Shown here: positions 44,392-53,870 of the stretch, one piece after another | Layout of the letters: each line of letters begins with the position of its first letter | Numbering within the stretch: position 1 is the first letter of the stretch | From: Anaerolineales bacterium | GTDB lineage: Bacteria; Chloroflexota; Anaerolineae; Anaerolineales; UBA4823 | DNA: 64,000 bases | Assembly (NCBI GenBank): GCA_003105035.1 | Contig: PQAL01000017.1 | Location: 1 to 64,000 of the forward strand | Reading direction: 5' to 3' | Translations under genes and position numbers: made by a program | The notes under the pieces: generated by a model | The model's input: only the letters and a program-made list of their open reading frames with translations | Told to the model about the DNA's origin: nothing | Databases searched by the model: none

Positions 44392-46281
44392 TTAATTTTC
44401 TGCCCTGGCTTTCTGTTCCATTTCCATAATAGCATTCGCAACTGCTTCAACTGCCACACGTTGTTTACGGTACAGGTCAGCTTCAGACATGGATAACCGT
44501 GTGGCTATCTCACGTACTTTTTTCCCCTCCATAAACTTCATTTCCAGGATGTTGTAGAGAATCCACTCGCCGGTGAACCTGCGTTCACCCTCTGGGCGAA
44601 CCTGATCGACAGCCTGGCGCAGGATAGCGCGCAAGGCATTGGCAGGATTTTCCTGGTGTTCCTCCAGGTTATCTTGCACCACTTTTAATCCAAGCAGCGG
44701 GCTGTCTGTCAACCTGGGACCACCCCAATAGTGTGTCAGTGCGTCTTTTACCCAGCGTGCCAGATCCGGCGATTCCAATGGGAGCTCCTGGGCTGTCAGC
44801 ACATCCGTGCCGCCATATCTGGATGCCGCACGCAGTCGTTGGATCATATCGATTTGCGGACTCAAGGTTTCGATGGAGTTGAAGATTTCCTGCTGCTGGA
44901 CGTGATCTTCGAGCGCGGTAGCAGCACGATCTGCCAGGAATAACACGGCTTGCTTTTGATCTTCACCAAGCACACTCTCAGGCTTTCGGGCGATACCCAA
45001 TATCCCTAACATCACACCTTCTTTAATACGTTGGCTGTTGAGTGGAAGCAGCCAGAAGTTATTCCAGGTATAGAAACCTGTGCCATTCCCATTTTGCTCC
45101 ACAAGATGATCCAGACCTTCAGCCAGGTCCACGACATCGGGTGCATCACCGATATTAACCATCATTTCAAGGTCACCCGCATCCATGGCTAAAATAAACG
45201 CCCGAGGCGCCTGTATACGGTCACAAATAGCCGCCAGGACCGACTCAAGGAACTGGCGCATATCACCAGTGGTCAACAAACGCTCATTCAGTGTCTCAAC
45301 CAGCAGCAATCTGGTCTTGTCCTTCCCGGTGAAAAGCCAGCGTTCCCACAAGGGTGCTGCAAGGGTGATAATATACTCCAGCAGCAGCAATGATCCTACC
45401 ATGACGATCGGTACTGCAGCAGAGTACTCAAACCCAAAGTACTCGCCTGCCCGCCGTACAAAGGTGGTGATTGCCAACACGAAAGAAGCTGTAACGGGAC
45501 CGCGCATCAACCATTTGAATAGCCGGCGCTTCACCACACGATCTGGCCACGACACGCCATAAAAAGCCACCGAGTATGCCATAACCACCAGCAGCCCAAG
45601 TACCAGGATATTGTTCATCACCGCCACCAGCCAGAACAACAAGGGGTGGTTCGTGGCGAGGGTGGAGCCGAACAAGAGGAAAGGGAAGGTGCCCAATACC
45701 GGCGCCAGAGCACCTGCGATCAGATATCGCATCCTACGGCGGCTGGTAGGCGTCACTGTGCGGCGGTATGCCTCCCTAAAATTGAGCCATGTCCACACCA
45801 CAGCCAGTAAAAAATACAAGGAGAAAATCCATGAGAGCAAGGTACGCTGCAGATGAGGAGCCGGGTTAGCATCAGACACAAGTGGGCCGACCAACAGCAT
45901 AAACGGCAAGGTAGCCAGGAAACCCAGGCTAAACAGGTATGCCAGGCCAATCATCCACCGGTGCTTCCCAGTGGTTTGGCTGCCAGTGGTGAACATCACT
46001 GCCATTGAAAAATGGAAATAACAGGCTGGCAAAAATACAATACCCAACCATTCGATCTGTAACCAAAATTGCAAGATTTTCTCTGAGGTAACGATGCTGC
46101 TAATTGCATCTCCTACAAAGACGATTACGATGCAGATCAGGATCAATGCGAATGTGCGCGCTACCAGGTCGCGCAGGTTGAAGGTCAGGGCATATAGCAA
46201 TAGGGAAAATGCAGTGATGGCAATCCCAGCGGTAAGCAGCTGGTTAACGAATGTCAGGCTGTTGATCAACGCACCAATCAT
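44392..46281 (-). CDS. Membrane-bound GAF regulator with C-terminal HTH
   Basis: 629 residues. Residues ~1-310 contain about 8-10 membrane helices, like the 7TM-type sensor half of histidine kinases. A GAF-like domain at ~330-465 follows (LVETLNERLLTTGDMRQFLE onward). The C-terminal ~90 residues form a helix-turn-helix region (RFTGEWILYNILEMKFMEGK followed by VREIATRLSMSEADLYRKQ). No H-box or ATPase motif is present, so it is not a histidine kinase. The likely role is a one-step membrane sensor acting directly on DNA, which is inference. No response regulator is adjacent. Confidence 0.7.
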   Translation of the reverse strand: MIGALINSLTFVNQLLTAGIAITAFSLLLYALTFNLRDLVARTFALILICIVIVFVGDAISSIVTSEKILQFWLQIEWLGIVFLPACYFHFSMAVMFTTGSQTTGKHRWMIGLAYLFSLGFLATLPFMLLVGPLVSDANPAPHLQRTLLSWIFSLYFLLAVVWTWLNFREAYRRTVTPTSRRRMRYLIAGALAPVLGTFPFLLFGSTLATNHPLLFWLVAVMNNILVLGLLVVMAYSVAFYGVSWPDRVVKRRLFKWLMRGPVTASFVLAITTFVRRAGEYFGFEYSAAVPIVMVGSLLLLEYIITLAAPLWERWLFTGKDKTRLLLVETLNERLLTTGDMRQFLESVLAAICDRIQAPRAFILAMDAGDLEMMVNIGDAPDVVDLAEGLDHLVEQNGNGTGFYTWNNFWLLPLNSQRIKEGVMLGILGIARKPESVLGEDQKQAVLFLADRAATALEDHVQQQEIFNSIETLSPQIDMIQRLRAASRYGGTDVLTAQELPLESPDLARWVKDALTHYWGGPRLTDSPLLGLKVVQDNLEEHQENPANALRAILRQAVDQVRPEGERRFTGEWILYNILEMKFMEGKKVREIATRLSMSEADLYRKQRVAVEAVANAIMEMEQKARAEN

Positions 46282-46353
46282 ATTAAACCGTCAAATCACT
46301 CACAACAAAAAACCAACTACATCAAAGAATAAGGATATTTAATCCCGGCAGGT

Positions 46354-46911
46354 TCACCTCAAGCTCTTTGAAAAAAATAAGGCGATATCCTGGTTAGGAA
46401 AATAATGATCGTTATACCCGCACAGGTCATAACCCAATTTTTGGGCCAGGCAGATCGCCGGGTAATTCTTGGGTTGCATTTCCAATACCATCCGTAAACA
46501 ACGCTTGTGGCGCGACCAATCCTGCCCAGCCAGCGCAAGGGCGCTACCAATCCCCTGGCGGCGGAACCTGCGCATGATCACCAGGTCAGTCATCCAACCT
46601 GTATAGGGGGCAATGGAAAGCTGGACGCTTGTATATCCCACCACTTCACCCTTTAAAACCGCTACTAACAAACAAGCACGTTCTTTCCAATCGTTTGCCA
46701 GTTGAGCTGGCGGGCGCGGATAAGCCACCTTAACCGAGCGCGGTAGTTTTTGCTGGCGGAAGGTGATCTCAACCATTAGGTCAGAAGGTTTCTGACCCGT
46801 ATCATGCTGGACTTCCATCTGCCAGACATGGTCACTCACATAATCATGGTCAATCTCAATCAATTGGGGGATTTCCAGCGATGTGGGTGGTCGAATTTCA
46901 ATCTCCGGCAT
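46354..46911 (-). CDS. GNAT family N-acetyltransferase
   Basis: 185 residues, a typical single GNAT domain. The acetyl-CoA loop is RRFRRQGIGSALALAGQDW, and the last strand carries the asparagine/tyrosine pair around YPAICLAQKLGYDLCG. The substrate is unknown. It lies 18 bases from the next gene upstream on the same strand (46930-47619) and so may be co-transcribed. Confidence 0.85.
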   Translation of the reverse strand: MPEIEIRPPTSLEIPQLIEIDHDYVSDHVWQMEVQHDTGQKPSDLMVEITFRQQKLPRSVKVAYPRPPAQLANDWKERACLLVAVLKGEVVGYTSVQLSIAPYTGWMTDLVIMRRFRRQGIGSALALAGQDWSRHKRCLRMVLEMQPKNYPAICLAQKLGYDLCGYNDHYFPNQDIALFFSKSLR

Positions 46912-46929
46912 ATCTACTCCATTAAAACA

Positions 46930-47619
46930 CTAAGGTGCTGCCTGGACATTCACTTGAATATCACATGGCGGTTGTGCATTTCCAACATTATCCGTAACCA
47001 TCAGCTCCAACATGTAGGCTCCCGGTGAAAGTGCCGTCGTGTCCCAGGATCCCAAGACGTCATTCTTTACCGACTGCTGACCTACCTGAATGGGCAGGTA
47101 AATCGTGTCTCCGGGTTTGGCGATTTGCAACGTGTAGAAGCCAAAGTTGATGATATCCGCTGTACCGCGCACGGTCACACTTCCATTAATCGTATCACCA
47201 TTGAGGGGTGCTGTCAGGTTAACCTGGCCAGGTGTGCAGCCTTCCGCAGCAGCAACTTCACCTGGTGTGGGGGTAACACCCTGGGTGGCATCAGGATTTT
47301 GGGTGGGGGCTGGCAAGGTGATTGTGGGTGTAGCCAACAAATCCAGGGTTGTGGTGGGTAATGGGTTGGCCCCCGGCACAGTCGGGGCCACAAAAGTCAC
47401 AATGGTAAACTCAACAACCGCCATAATAATCAGGATCACGATCATGGTTGCCGCTGCATTGACCCTGGATTGGGCACCTTCCCTTTCCATCCCAAAGAAT
47501 GCCCCCCGTAATTCCTCCCAGGATACAGCGAATTTACGGATCTGCCATATGGCCAATACCCCCAGGATAACGTAAATCCAAATTTCATAGTTTCTAAAAA
47601 ACCGGAGGATCTGTTCCAT
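46930..47619 (-). CDS. Membrane protein with Thr/Pro linker and Ig-like domain
   Basis: 229 residues. Two hydrophobic helices occur at residues ~13-28 and ~55-78. A Thr/Pro linker (~85-120) joins a C-terminal beta-type domain of ~100 residues (LTAPLNGDTINGSVTVRGTA and LELMVTDNVGNAQPP). Such domains resemble bacterial Ig/FN3 folds. No enzyme motif is visible. It is likely held at the cell surface, with the same design as the gene at 1499-2185. The upstream gene (47676-48512, PNP) is 56 bases away. Confidence 0.65.
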   Translation of the reverse strand: MEQILRFFRNYEIWIYVILGVLAIWQIRKFAVSWEELRGAFFGMEREGAQSRVNAAATMIVILIIMAVVEFTIVTFVAPTVPGANPLPTTTLDLLATPTITLPAPTQNPDATQGVTPTPGEVAAAEGCTPGQVNLTAPLNGDTINGSVTVRGTADIINFGFYTLQIAKPGDTIYLPIQVGQQSVKNDVLGSWDTTALSPGAYMLELMVTDNVGNAQPPCDIQVNVQAAP

Positions 47620-47675
47620 GCGGCGTCCTTAATCTCTGTAATTTTTACGTCCAGTGTGTGTCATCAACCGACAGA

Positions 47676-48512
47676 CTAAAGACGGCGTAGCACCCCCTTG
47701 ATCAGCGCCGTAAGCTTAGGCGCCAGAGTTTCACCTGCCTGCAGAACCTCTTCATGTAAAGTGATGGTTTCACCATCCAGGTTTGCTTTATTACTGATCC
47801 CCGAGATACCCAAGACACGTATACCTCCGTGACGCGCCGTGATCACCTCAGGAACCGTTGACATTCCAACTGCATCTGCCCCAATGAAGCGCAAAAAGCG
47901 CAAATCTGCTGGGGTTTCGAATGAAGGCCCAGCCAGGCAGACATAAACGCCCTCGTTTAATACCAGATTTTCTTCACTCACTACTTTCCGTGCCAGATCT
48001 AATAGAGCAAGGTCGTACGCCCTGCTCATATCCGGGAAACGGGTACCTAACTCATCGATATTTGGGCCACGCAAAGGGTTTAGCCCTGCCATGCCGATCA
48101 GGTTGATATGATCGGTGATCAGCATCAAATCACCTGGTGAAAAATTGGGGCTCACTGCTCCTGCAGCGTTGGTAACGATCAGGATCTCTATCCCTAATCG
48201 TTGCAAAACCCGCACTGGAAGAGCAACTTGATGAATTGAGTATCCTTCGTAGTAATGCACCCGCCCCTGCATGACGATAACTTCTTTGCCTTCGAGCTGG
48301 CCGATCACCAGGTGCCCCTGGTGTCCAATCACAGTAGAAACAGGCCAATCTGGAATTTCTTGATACGGAATAATAGTCGCATATTCCACGCTGGCTGCGA
48401 TTGCCCCCAACCCTGAGCCAAGGATGATCCCCACTTGTGGATGATAGCTTGTTTTGGAACGAACAAAATCCGCGATACGGTCGATCTGATCCAACGAAAA
48501 GTATTCACTCAT
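47676..48512 (-). CDS. Purine nucleoside phosphorylase
   Basis: 278 residues from ATG 48512, which follows AAGGAGAGG. The in-frame start at 48569 adds 19 unlikely residues. VGIILGSGLGAIA, GRVHYYEGYS, TNAAGAVSP and ADAVGMSTVPEVITARH are motifs of the trimeric PNP (PunA/DeoD-II) family, with phosphate, ribose and purine contacts. The enzyme splits inosine and guanosine with phosphate. It contributes to nucleoside salvage or fermentation. GGINLI-type loop ITDHINLIGMAG is also present. Confidence 0.92.
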   Translation of the reverse strand: MSEYFSLDQIDRIADFVRSKTSYHPQVGIILGSGLGAIAASVEYATIIPYQEIPDWPVSTVIGHQGHLVIGQLEGKEVIVMQGRVHYYEGYSIHQVALPVRVLQRLGIEILIVTNAAGAVSPNFSPGDLMLITDHINLIGMAGLNPLRGPNIDELGTRFPDMSRAYDLALLDLARKVVSEENLVLNEGVYVCLAGPSFETPADLRFLRFIGADAVGMSTVPEVITARHGGIRVLGISGISNKANLDGETITLHEEVLQAGETLAPKLTALIKGVLRRL

Positions 48513-48614
48513 GTTAAGTCTGCCTCTCCTTAAATCCAACGCTAAACAACCAACAACCACCCCGGTCAATAATAAAATTATTATAACATGCGGGCTAAAA
48601 TCCTCCGATCACCC

Positions 48615-49667
48615 TTACATCTGATTGATCTGTTCTCCGATATCCGCAAAGGCAAGCAAGGCCTTTTCAACCGAAGCATCGTCAATCCAATAATGAGTAA
48701 CCAGGCGAAAACGCCGTTGCCCGACCACACCTACTTTAACACCTTGTTTCGCTAGCGCTGCTGCCACCTGTTTGGCATCCCCAGGATAACCATCGGCAAT
48801 GGACATAAAAATCATGTTGGTATGGGGTGTCCCCGGATCCAAGGTAAACCCGGGTAAAAAGGATAATCCCTGGGCTAAATTGCGCGCTCGACGATGATCA
48901 TCTGACAGCCGCTCCACCATATTCTCCAAAGCCACAATACCTGCAGCAGCCAGGATTCCCGCTTGGCGCATACCACCACCCAGTTGTTTACGCAAACGGT
49001 GAGCCCTGGCAATAAACTCGGCGCTTCCACACAATACCGATCCCACCGGGGCACATAAGCCCTTGCTGAGGCAAAAAGTAACCGAATCTGCCGCTTGGGC
49101 CAGCTCACCGGCTGAAACACCCTGGTCAGCAGCCGCGTTGAAGATGCGCGCCCCATCCAAATGCAGGAGCAAACCGTTCTCACGGGCCAGCTCACCCACA
49201 GCCCTGGTGTACTCAGCCGATAATGATACCCCGCCACAACGGTTGTGCGTGTTTTCCAAGACCACCAGTCGGGAGATTGGCTGATGAGCATCTTTTGATC
49301 GAATAGCTGCCTGGATATCCTTCAGCAGCAGGGTTCCATCGACTTGGTTGGGAAGCTGGCAGGAATGGACACCCCCCAAAGCGGAAATGCCACCAGCCTC
49401 ATACAAGAAAGTGTGGGCCTTATTCCCCAGAATGGCTTCATCGCCCCGCCCGCAATGGGCGAGGATACCGATCAGGTTGCCCATCGTCCCGGAAGGCACA
49501 AACAAACCAGCTTCTTTGCCCATTCTCTCGGCTGCCATCGCTTGCAACTTGTTTACCGTCGGGTCTTCTCCGAACACATCATCGCCCACTTCCGCTTCAG
49601 CCATGGCTTTCCGCATCGCCTCTGTGGGGTGAGTCACTGTATCTGAGCGTAGATCAATCCAGTCCAT
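48615..49667 (-). CDS. Low-specificity L-threonine aldolase
   Basis: 350 residues. The PLP lysine is in [18 protein letters not shown] (near residue 205). Substrate-site sequences [18 protein letters not shown] at the N-terminus and ENTHNRCGG are typical of the GLY1/LtaE family. It splits L-threonine or L-allo-threonine to glycine and acetaldehyde. It fits an amino-acid fermenting organism and supplies glycine. The gene stands alone, with 102 bases to the PNP gene and 35 to rluD. Confidence 0.92.
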   Translation of the reverse strand: MDWIDLRSDTVTHPTEAMRKAMAEAEVGDDVFGEDPTVNKLQAMAAERMGKEAGLFVPSGTMGNLIGILAHCGRGDEAILGNKAHTFLYEAGGISALGGVHSCQLPNQVDGTLLLKDIQAAIRSKDAHQPISRLVVLENTHNRCGGVSLSAEYTRAVGELARENGLLLHLDGARIFNAAADQGVSAGELAQAADSVTFCLSKGLCAPVGSVLCGSAEFIARAHRLRKQLGGGMRQAGILAAAGIVALENMVERLSDDHRRARNLAQGLSFLPGFTLDPGTPHTNMIFMSIADGYPGDAKQVAAALAKQGVKVGVVGQRRFRLVTHYWIDDASVEKALLAFADIGEQINQM

Positions 49668-49702
49668 ATTGACTCCTTGTTGAAAACTCTGTGATAAGTA
49701 CC

Positions 49703-50629
49703 TTATTTATTCGCCCGTAATTCAACTAATATCTCTTCTAGCTCATCTGGCAAGGGTGCTTCAAAGGTGCGGGGGGTTTTCTCTCCTGGCAGCACGATGG
49801 TCAGACCGGTTGCATGCAAGAATTGCCTTGTGATGGGAAGCGTCGCATGTCGGTGACCATAAACTTGATCACCTGTCACCGGGCAACCGATGAACTGTAA
49901 GTGCAGGCGGATCTGGTGTGTCCGGCCGGTCAGTGGATGAACCTCGAGCAGCGTATGCTCCCGAAAGCTTTCCAGTGTGCGAAATTCACTCACCGCTTCA
50001 CGGCCTTTCTGCAGGCTGGTGACTGCCATCAACTTACGGTGAATCGAGTCTCTGCCGATGGGTGCGTCGATCCTCCCGGTTGGTGTAGGCGGTTTACCAT
50101 CCACCAGGGCCAGGTAGACTTTAATGGTTTTGCGTAACCGGAACTGTTCCTGCAAAAAGCGATGGGCCTGGTCATTTTTTGCCAATATGATCAACCCTGA
50201 GGTGCCCTTGTCCAGTCGATGGACCACGCCAGGTCGCTTTTTGCCACCGATACCTTCCATCTCCGGGGCGTGGGCTAGGGCTGCATGCACCAGTGTTCCA
50301 CTGGCATGACCAGCCGCCGGATGGACTACCATCCCCGCTGGTTTATTCACTACCAGCAAGTCTGAATTCTCGAAGATGATCGCCAATGGAATGTGTTCAG
50401 GCACCAGGTCGGTGGTTTCTACAGGCTGAATATGTACCTGAATGGTGTTGCGCCGGTCGATCATCTGGCCACTCTTGTGAGCCGGCTGGCCATCTATCAC
50501 GATCCTGCCGTCTTGTATCATGGCCTGCAAGCGTGAACGCGAAAACTCCGGAAGGCAAGACACGAGGAACTTATCGAGGCGCAGTGTCCCTTCCCCATCG
50601 TATTGCAAAGTCAAGGTTTGGTCACTCAA
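49703..50629 (-). CDS. RluA/RluD family pseudouridine synthase
   Basis: 308 residues. An S4 domain lies at the N-terminus ([20 protein letters not shown]), followed by the catalytic motif [16 protein letters not shown] with the active-site aspartate. The core ends in [14 protein letters not shown]. It isomerises uridines in 23S rRNA or tRNA. The first 8 bases overlap the end of lspA, an arrangement (lspA-rluD) seen in many bacteria. The exact target position cannot be read from sequence. Confidence 0.93.
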   Translation of the reverse strand: MSDQTLTLQYDGEGTLRLDKFLVSCLPEFSRSRLQAMIQDGRIVIDGQPAHKSGQMIDRRNTIQVHIQPVETTDLVPEHIPLAIIFENSDLLVVNKPAGMVVHPAAGHASGTLVHAALAHAPEMEGIGGKKRPGVVHRLDKGTSGLIILAKNDQAHRFLQEQFRLRKTIKVYLALVDGKPPTPTGRIDAPIGRDSIHRKLMAVTSLQKGREAVSEFRTLESFREHTLLEVHPLTGRTHQIRLHLQFIGCPVTGDQVYGHRHATLPITRQFLHATGLTIVLPGEKTPRTFEAPLPDELEEILVELRANK

Positions 50630-51167
50630 GCGGCGGGTTCTCCGAATCGGTCTGATCGAGCGAACCTGCAGCTTGTTTCTCCTTCTCCAGCTTGTTTTGT
50701 TTTCTTTCGCTATTCCACACAGCGAAGATCAGCAGGGCGGTTCCAACCGAGATGGAGGCATCAGCAACGTTGAAAACAGCAAAGTTTCCGAGAGAGACGA
50801 AATCAGTTACGGTCCCCTGGGTTAGACGATCGATCAGGTTGCCCACTGCACCACCCAGCATCATAGCCATCGCCAGGCGCATCAACCACTCACTTCGCGG
50901 CACCTGCCGGTAATAAATCAGGATACCTATGGCGACCACGAACGCCAGGATCGTAAATACCAAGCCGAAGCCCTGCAGCATACCAAATGCCGCCCCCGTG
51001 TTCTGCCAATGGACCAGCCTGGCATATGGTTCCAACCACGGCCAGGGTGACCAACTTGCGCCGAGTGGAATCAACGTTCGCACCAGGTTCTTGGACCTCT
51101 GATCCATAAATACGATAAATCCTGCCACCCCTAAAAGAAAAGCATAATCCCAAAAATACCTTTTCAA
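50622..51167 (-). CDS. lspA: Lipoprotein signal peptidase II
   Basis: 181 residues, four membrane helices. The catalytic aspartates lie in GGAVGNLIDRL and FNVADASI. The first helix holds FIVFMDQRSKNLV, and HWQNTGAAFGML is also conserved. It cuts the signal of prolipoproteins before the lipid-bearing cysteine. It serves the several lipoproteins in this window (24348-25619, 30000-34680, 36365-38089). The C-terminal ~25 residues are a charged tail beyond the family core. It precedes rluD with overlap. Confidence 0.95.
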   Translation of the reverse strand: MKRYFWDYAFLLGVAGFIVFMDQRSKNLVRTLIPLGASWSPWPWLEPYARLVHWQNTGAAFGMLQGFGLVFTILAFVVAIGILIYYRQVPRSEWLMRLAMAMMLGGAVGNLIDRLTQGTVTDFVSLGNFAVFNVADASISVGTALLIFAVWNSERKQNKLEKEKQAAGSLDQTDSENPPLE

Positions 51168-51256
51168 TCCATCTCTCCGAAATAACTTGGTCAGTTAATT
51201 CCCTGGGCATCAAGCCCCAATCATTTTACCTCAGTATTTCTTACGAATTTATTCTG

Positions 51257-52585
51257 CTACGCCGATAAGCGTAGTGCAAATTCTATAGCCCGCAGGTTGT
51301 TATCAGCAAATTCTGCCCTTCCAGACACAGCTTCTTTAAATGCATCCAGCGGGAAAAAATTGGTGTCTAGCAATAATCGAGCCAGAGCGATAATTACCCA
51401 ATATTCTTTTTTAGCTGCCCAAGTATCTGATTTTTTAAACCCCAGAGGTACCACTCTTGCCCTGGTGTGGATGGGTAGAAGCTCACTGTTCGCGTAGACG
51501 ATGCCCTGCTCATCCATCATATCCAGCTGGCTTTTCACAGCTGGCAGGCCTTCCTTGAATAATAAGAGCAACACCTCGGGCTTGGTGATACCTGTGTAAC
51601 CAATTTGCTCTGGCGAAAGGATCACCTCAGACACCGAATGACCCGATTTGACCGTCACCGGGTAGTCATTACGCTGGCTGACCCACAGATTTGACAGCAC
51701 CGCCGCCCGGCAGAACAGGGAAGCAGCTGAGTTGATCTTCTTACCGGCTGCTCCGGCGATAACCATGCCCATTCGCTTGTCCAAGTCACTCCGGTACCTG
51801 GCCTGGATCGGATGGGCAGGCATAGCTGGCTTACCGGCTTGTAAGGCAACCGATTCTCGGTACGCCTGGGTGTACTCAGCCCTGGGTGTATGCTGCAGGA
51901 TGCCGGTTTTGAATCCAAGCTGATCGAGGCTGGACAACAGCATGCTTTTATTGAAGCGATTGTTGGGTACATAATATGCTGTGCATAGCTCCCATATATC
52001 AACAAGTGAGAATCCTTCATTCTGAATGGCTGCAGCAAGCATATCTGGAAGTGATTTTTCAAAGGAAGTGGTGCGGGCGGTGAAGCTGGCGCTGTTTACG
52101 GCAACTGTCTGGCAGATATCCATGGTCTTCTCCAGCTGCCCGAAAGGTGTAGAGCTGGTTAAGCCTCCCATGGGTGTGGTGACAGAATGCTCCCCACCAG
52201 TCATGCCATAGTTAAAATTGTTGAATACGATCACCGTCACGCCGATATTACGCCGGGCTGCATTGATCAGGTGGTGTCCACCGATCCCACAGCCTCCATC
52301 ACCCATCAACACGATCACTTTCAGCTCAGGGTTAGCCAGCTTGATCCCGGTGGCATAGGTCACCGAGCGTCCGTGTAAGCCGTGGAAGGCGTTGGTGGTA
52401 AAGTATTTATCGGCCAGGCCGCTACAGCCGATATCCGTGACGATCACAACTTTGTGAGGATCAAGTTGCAGCTTGACCAGGGCTGCATTGAGCTGCTCAG
52501 TGATCATGCCATGCCCGCAGCCCGGGCAGAAAAAGAAAGGCAGGAGGTTCTCGTCCAGGTAGCTCAGGACGGTTTGGTCAGTCAT
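51257..52585 (-). CDS. 2-oxoacid:ferredoxin oxidoreductase, beta-gamma fusion
   Basis: 442 residues. Residues ~1-260 are the beta subunit: PGCGHGMITEQL and GCSG hold cluster cysteines, and GDGGCGIGGHHLINA with NNFNYGMTGG is the thiamine diphosphate site. Residues ~265-442 are a gamma-type domain (GMVIAGAAGKKINSAASLF and SGHSVSEVILSPEQIGY). The beta-gamma fusion is shown by the unbroken frame. The enzyme oxidises a 2-oxoacid to acyl-CoA, CO2 and reduced ferredoxin. No separate ferredoxin-type delta subunit lies near. The first codon overlaps the alpha gene stop (ATGA). Confidence 0.85.
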   Translation of the reverse strand: MTDQTVLSYLDENLLPFFFCPGCGHGMITEQLNAALVKLQLDPHKVVIVTDIGCSGLADKYFTTNAFHGLHGRSVTYATGIKLANPELKVIVLMGDGGCGIGGHHLINAARRNIGVTVIVFNNFNYGMTGGEHSVTTPMGGLTSSTPFGQLEKTMDICQTVAVNSASFTARTTSFEKSLPDMLAAAIQNEGFSLVDIWELCTAYYVPNNRFNKSMLLSSLDQLGFKTGILQHTPRAEYTQAYRESVALQAGKPAMPAHPIQARYRSDLDKRMGMVIAGAAGKKINSAASLFCRAAVLSNLWVSQRNDYPVTVKSGHSVSEVILSPEQIGYTGITKPEVLLLLFKEGLPAVKSQLDMMDEQGIVYANSELLPIHTRARVVPLGFKKSDTWAAKKEYWVIIALARLLLDTNFFPLDAFKEAVSGRAEFADNNLRAIEFALRLSA

Positions 52586-53703
52586 AGCAGGCCTCCTTGG
52601 TGCAGGATTTCCTGAGGGCTGATTAACTCTCCATCCACTCGGTTGACTCCCAGCACTTCCACCCCATCTCGAACGAGACGTTCGACCTCCAGCCGGTACT
52701 GGCCAAGGTTTAGCTCAGGCACAATCACCTTGCGCACTCCATGCAAAGCAGCCCGGATTTCCTTCTCCGGTACCGGCCAAAGGGTTTGAACTGCCAGGCA
52801 GGATACACGCTTTCCCGCCTGCCGGGCTATCTGTACCGCCTCTGCCACCGCCAGGCTGGTCACCCCATAGCTAATGATTAATATATCAGCACCATCCACA
52901 AGGTCGGATTTTACCAGGGAGATCTCATCAATGCTGTCCTCTACTTTGCTTGCCAGCCGCTCGTTGAGCAGGCGAACCTTGGCCGGGTTCTTGGTGAGCT
53001 GTCCGTATTCATCGTGCGTGGAAGTGGTGAAGCGCAGGAGATGGCTGCCCCCGAAAGGGGAGAAGAGAGGTACCTGATTGGTCGGTGATGTTTTATAAGG
53101 AATAAACTCATTCTCCTGCGAAACCACCTGGCGCTTGCGCACCGGGAAGCGAATGAGCTCGTCTTCCTCCACAGTCACCAGGGTTAAGGCGATCTCTTTG
53201 TCGGTAGCCAGAAAAACGGGTATGCGGAAGCGCTCAGCCAGATCAAAGGCGCGGCAGGTCAGGTTGTAGCAGTCCGGCGCATTGGTGGGTGAGAGTACGA
53301 CCACCGGATATCCCCCAGAGGTTCCCCAGCGCAGGAATTGGATATCTCCCTGGCCGACGGTGGTCGCTCCGCCAGTTGCGGGACCCATCCGTTGCACGTC
53401 GACGATCACCATGGGAACCTCCCCCATGATTGCCAGGCCAATATTCTCGCTATACAGGCTGATCCCCGGACCGGATGTTGCCGTCAGCACACGCTTGCCG
53501 GTCATGGCTGCCCCAATGCAAAACCCCATGGAAGCAATCTCGTCTTCTGCCTGGATAGCTGTGCCACTCACCTTGGGAAGCTCGTGCAGCATATACAGCA
53601 AGATATCTGTGGCCGGTGTAATGGGGTAACCGGCAAAGAAATCACAGCCCGCATCGATAGCGCCTCGCACGATCGCTTGGGCACCCGTCATCAACTCACG
53701 CAT
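52582..53703 (-). CDS. 2-oxoacid:ferredoxin oxidoreductase, alpha subunit
   Basis: 373 residues from ATG 53703, which follows AGGAGGT by 4 bases. An upstream start at 53760 is not supported. The pyrimidine-binding fold has GYPITPATDILLYML and the SGPGISLYSENIGLA block. A transketolase C-terminal-like domain spans residues ~210-373. It forms the alpha chain of the KorA/VorA type, paired with the beta-gamma gene that overlaps it by ATGA. The substrate (pyruvate, 2-oxoglutarate or branched-chain 2-oxoacid) cannot be read. It links amino-acid breakdown to ferredoxin. Confidence 0.88.
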   Translation of the reverse strand: MRELMTGAQAIVRGAIDAGCDFFAGYPITPATDILLYMLHELPKVSGTAIQAEDEIASMGFCIGAAMTGKRVLTATSGPGISLYSENIGLAIMGEVPMVIVDVQRMGPATGGATTVGQGDIQFLRWGTSGGYPVVVLSPTNAPDCYNLTCRAFDLAERFRIPVFLATDKEIALTLVTVEEDELIRFPVRKRQVVSQENEFIPYKTSPTNQVPLFSPFGGSHLLRFTTSTHDEYGQLTKNPAKVRLLNERLASKVEDSIDEISLVKSDLVDGADILIISYGVTSLAVAEAVQIARQAGKRVSCLAVQTLWPVPEKEIRAALHGVRKVIVPELNLGQYRLEVERLVRDGVEVLGVNRVDGELISPQEILHQGGLL

Positions 53704-53870
53704 GCCTACCTCCTGGGAAAATAATAAGCTAAGTATAACCAATCCCGTTCCTTCCCGCACTGTGTGCTAGGACATAAATTTAGATTGAATTTACTCCTTG
53801 AGCAATATCAGGGTCGTAGAATGCGCAAGATTCGGGTGGATTAACAGCCTCCTTTGTTTATAATCATGAC

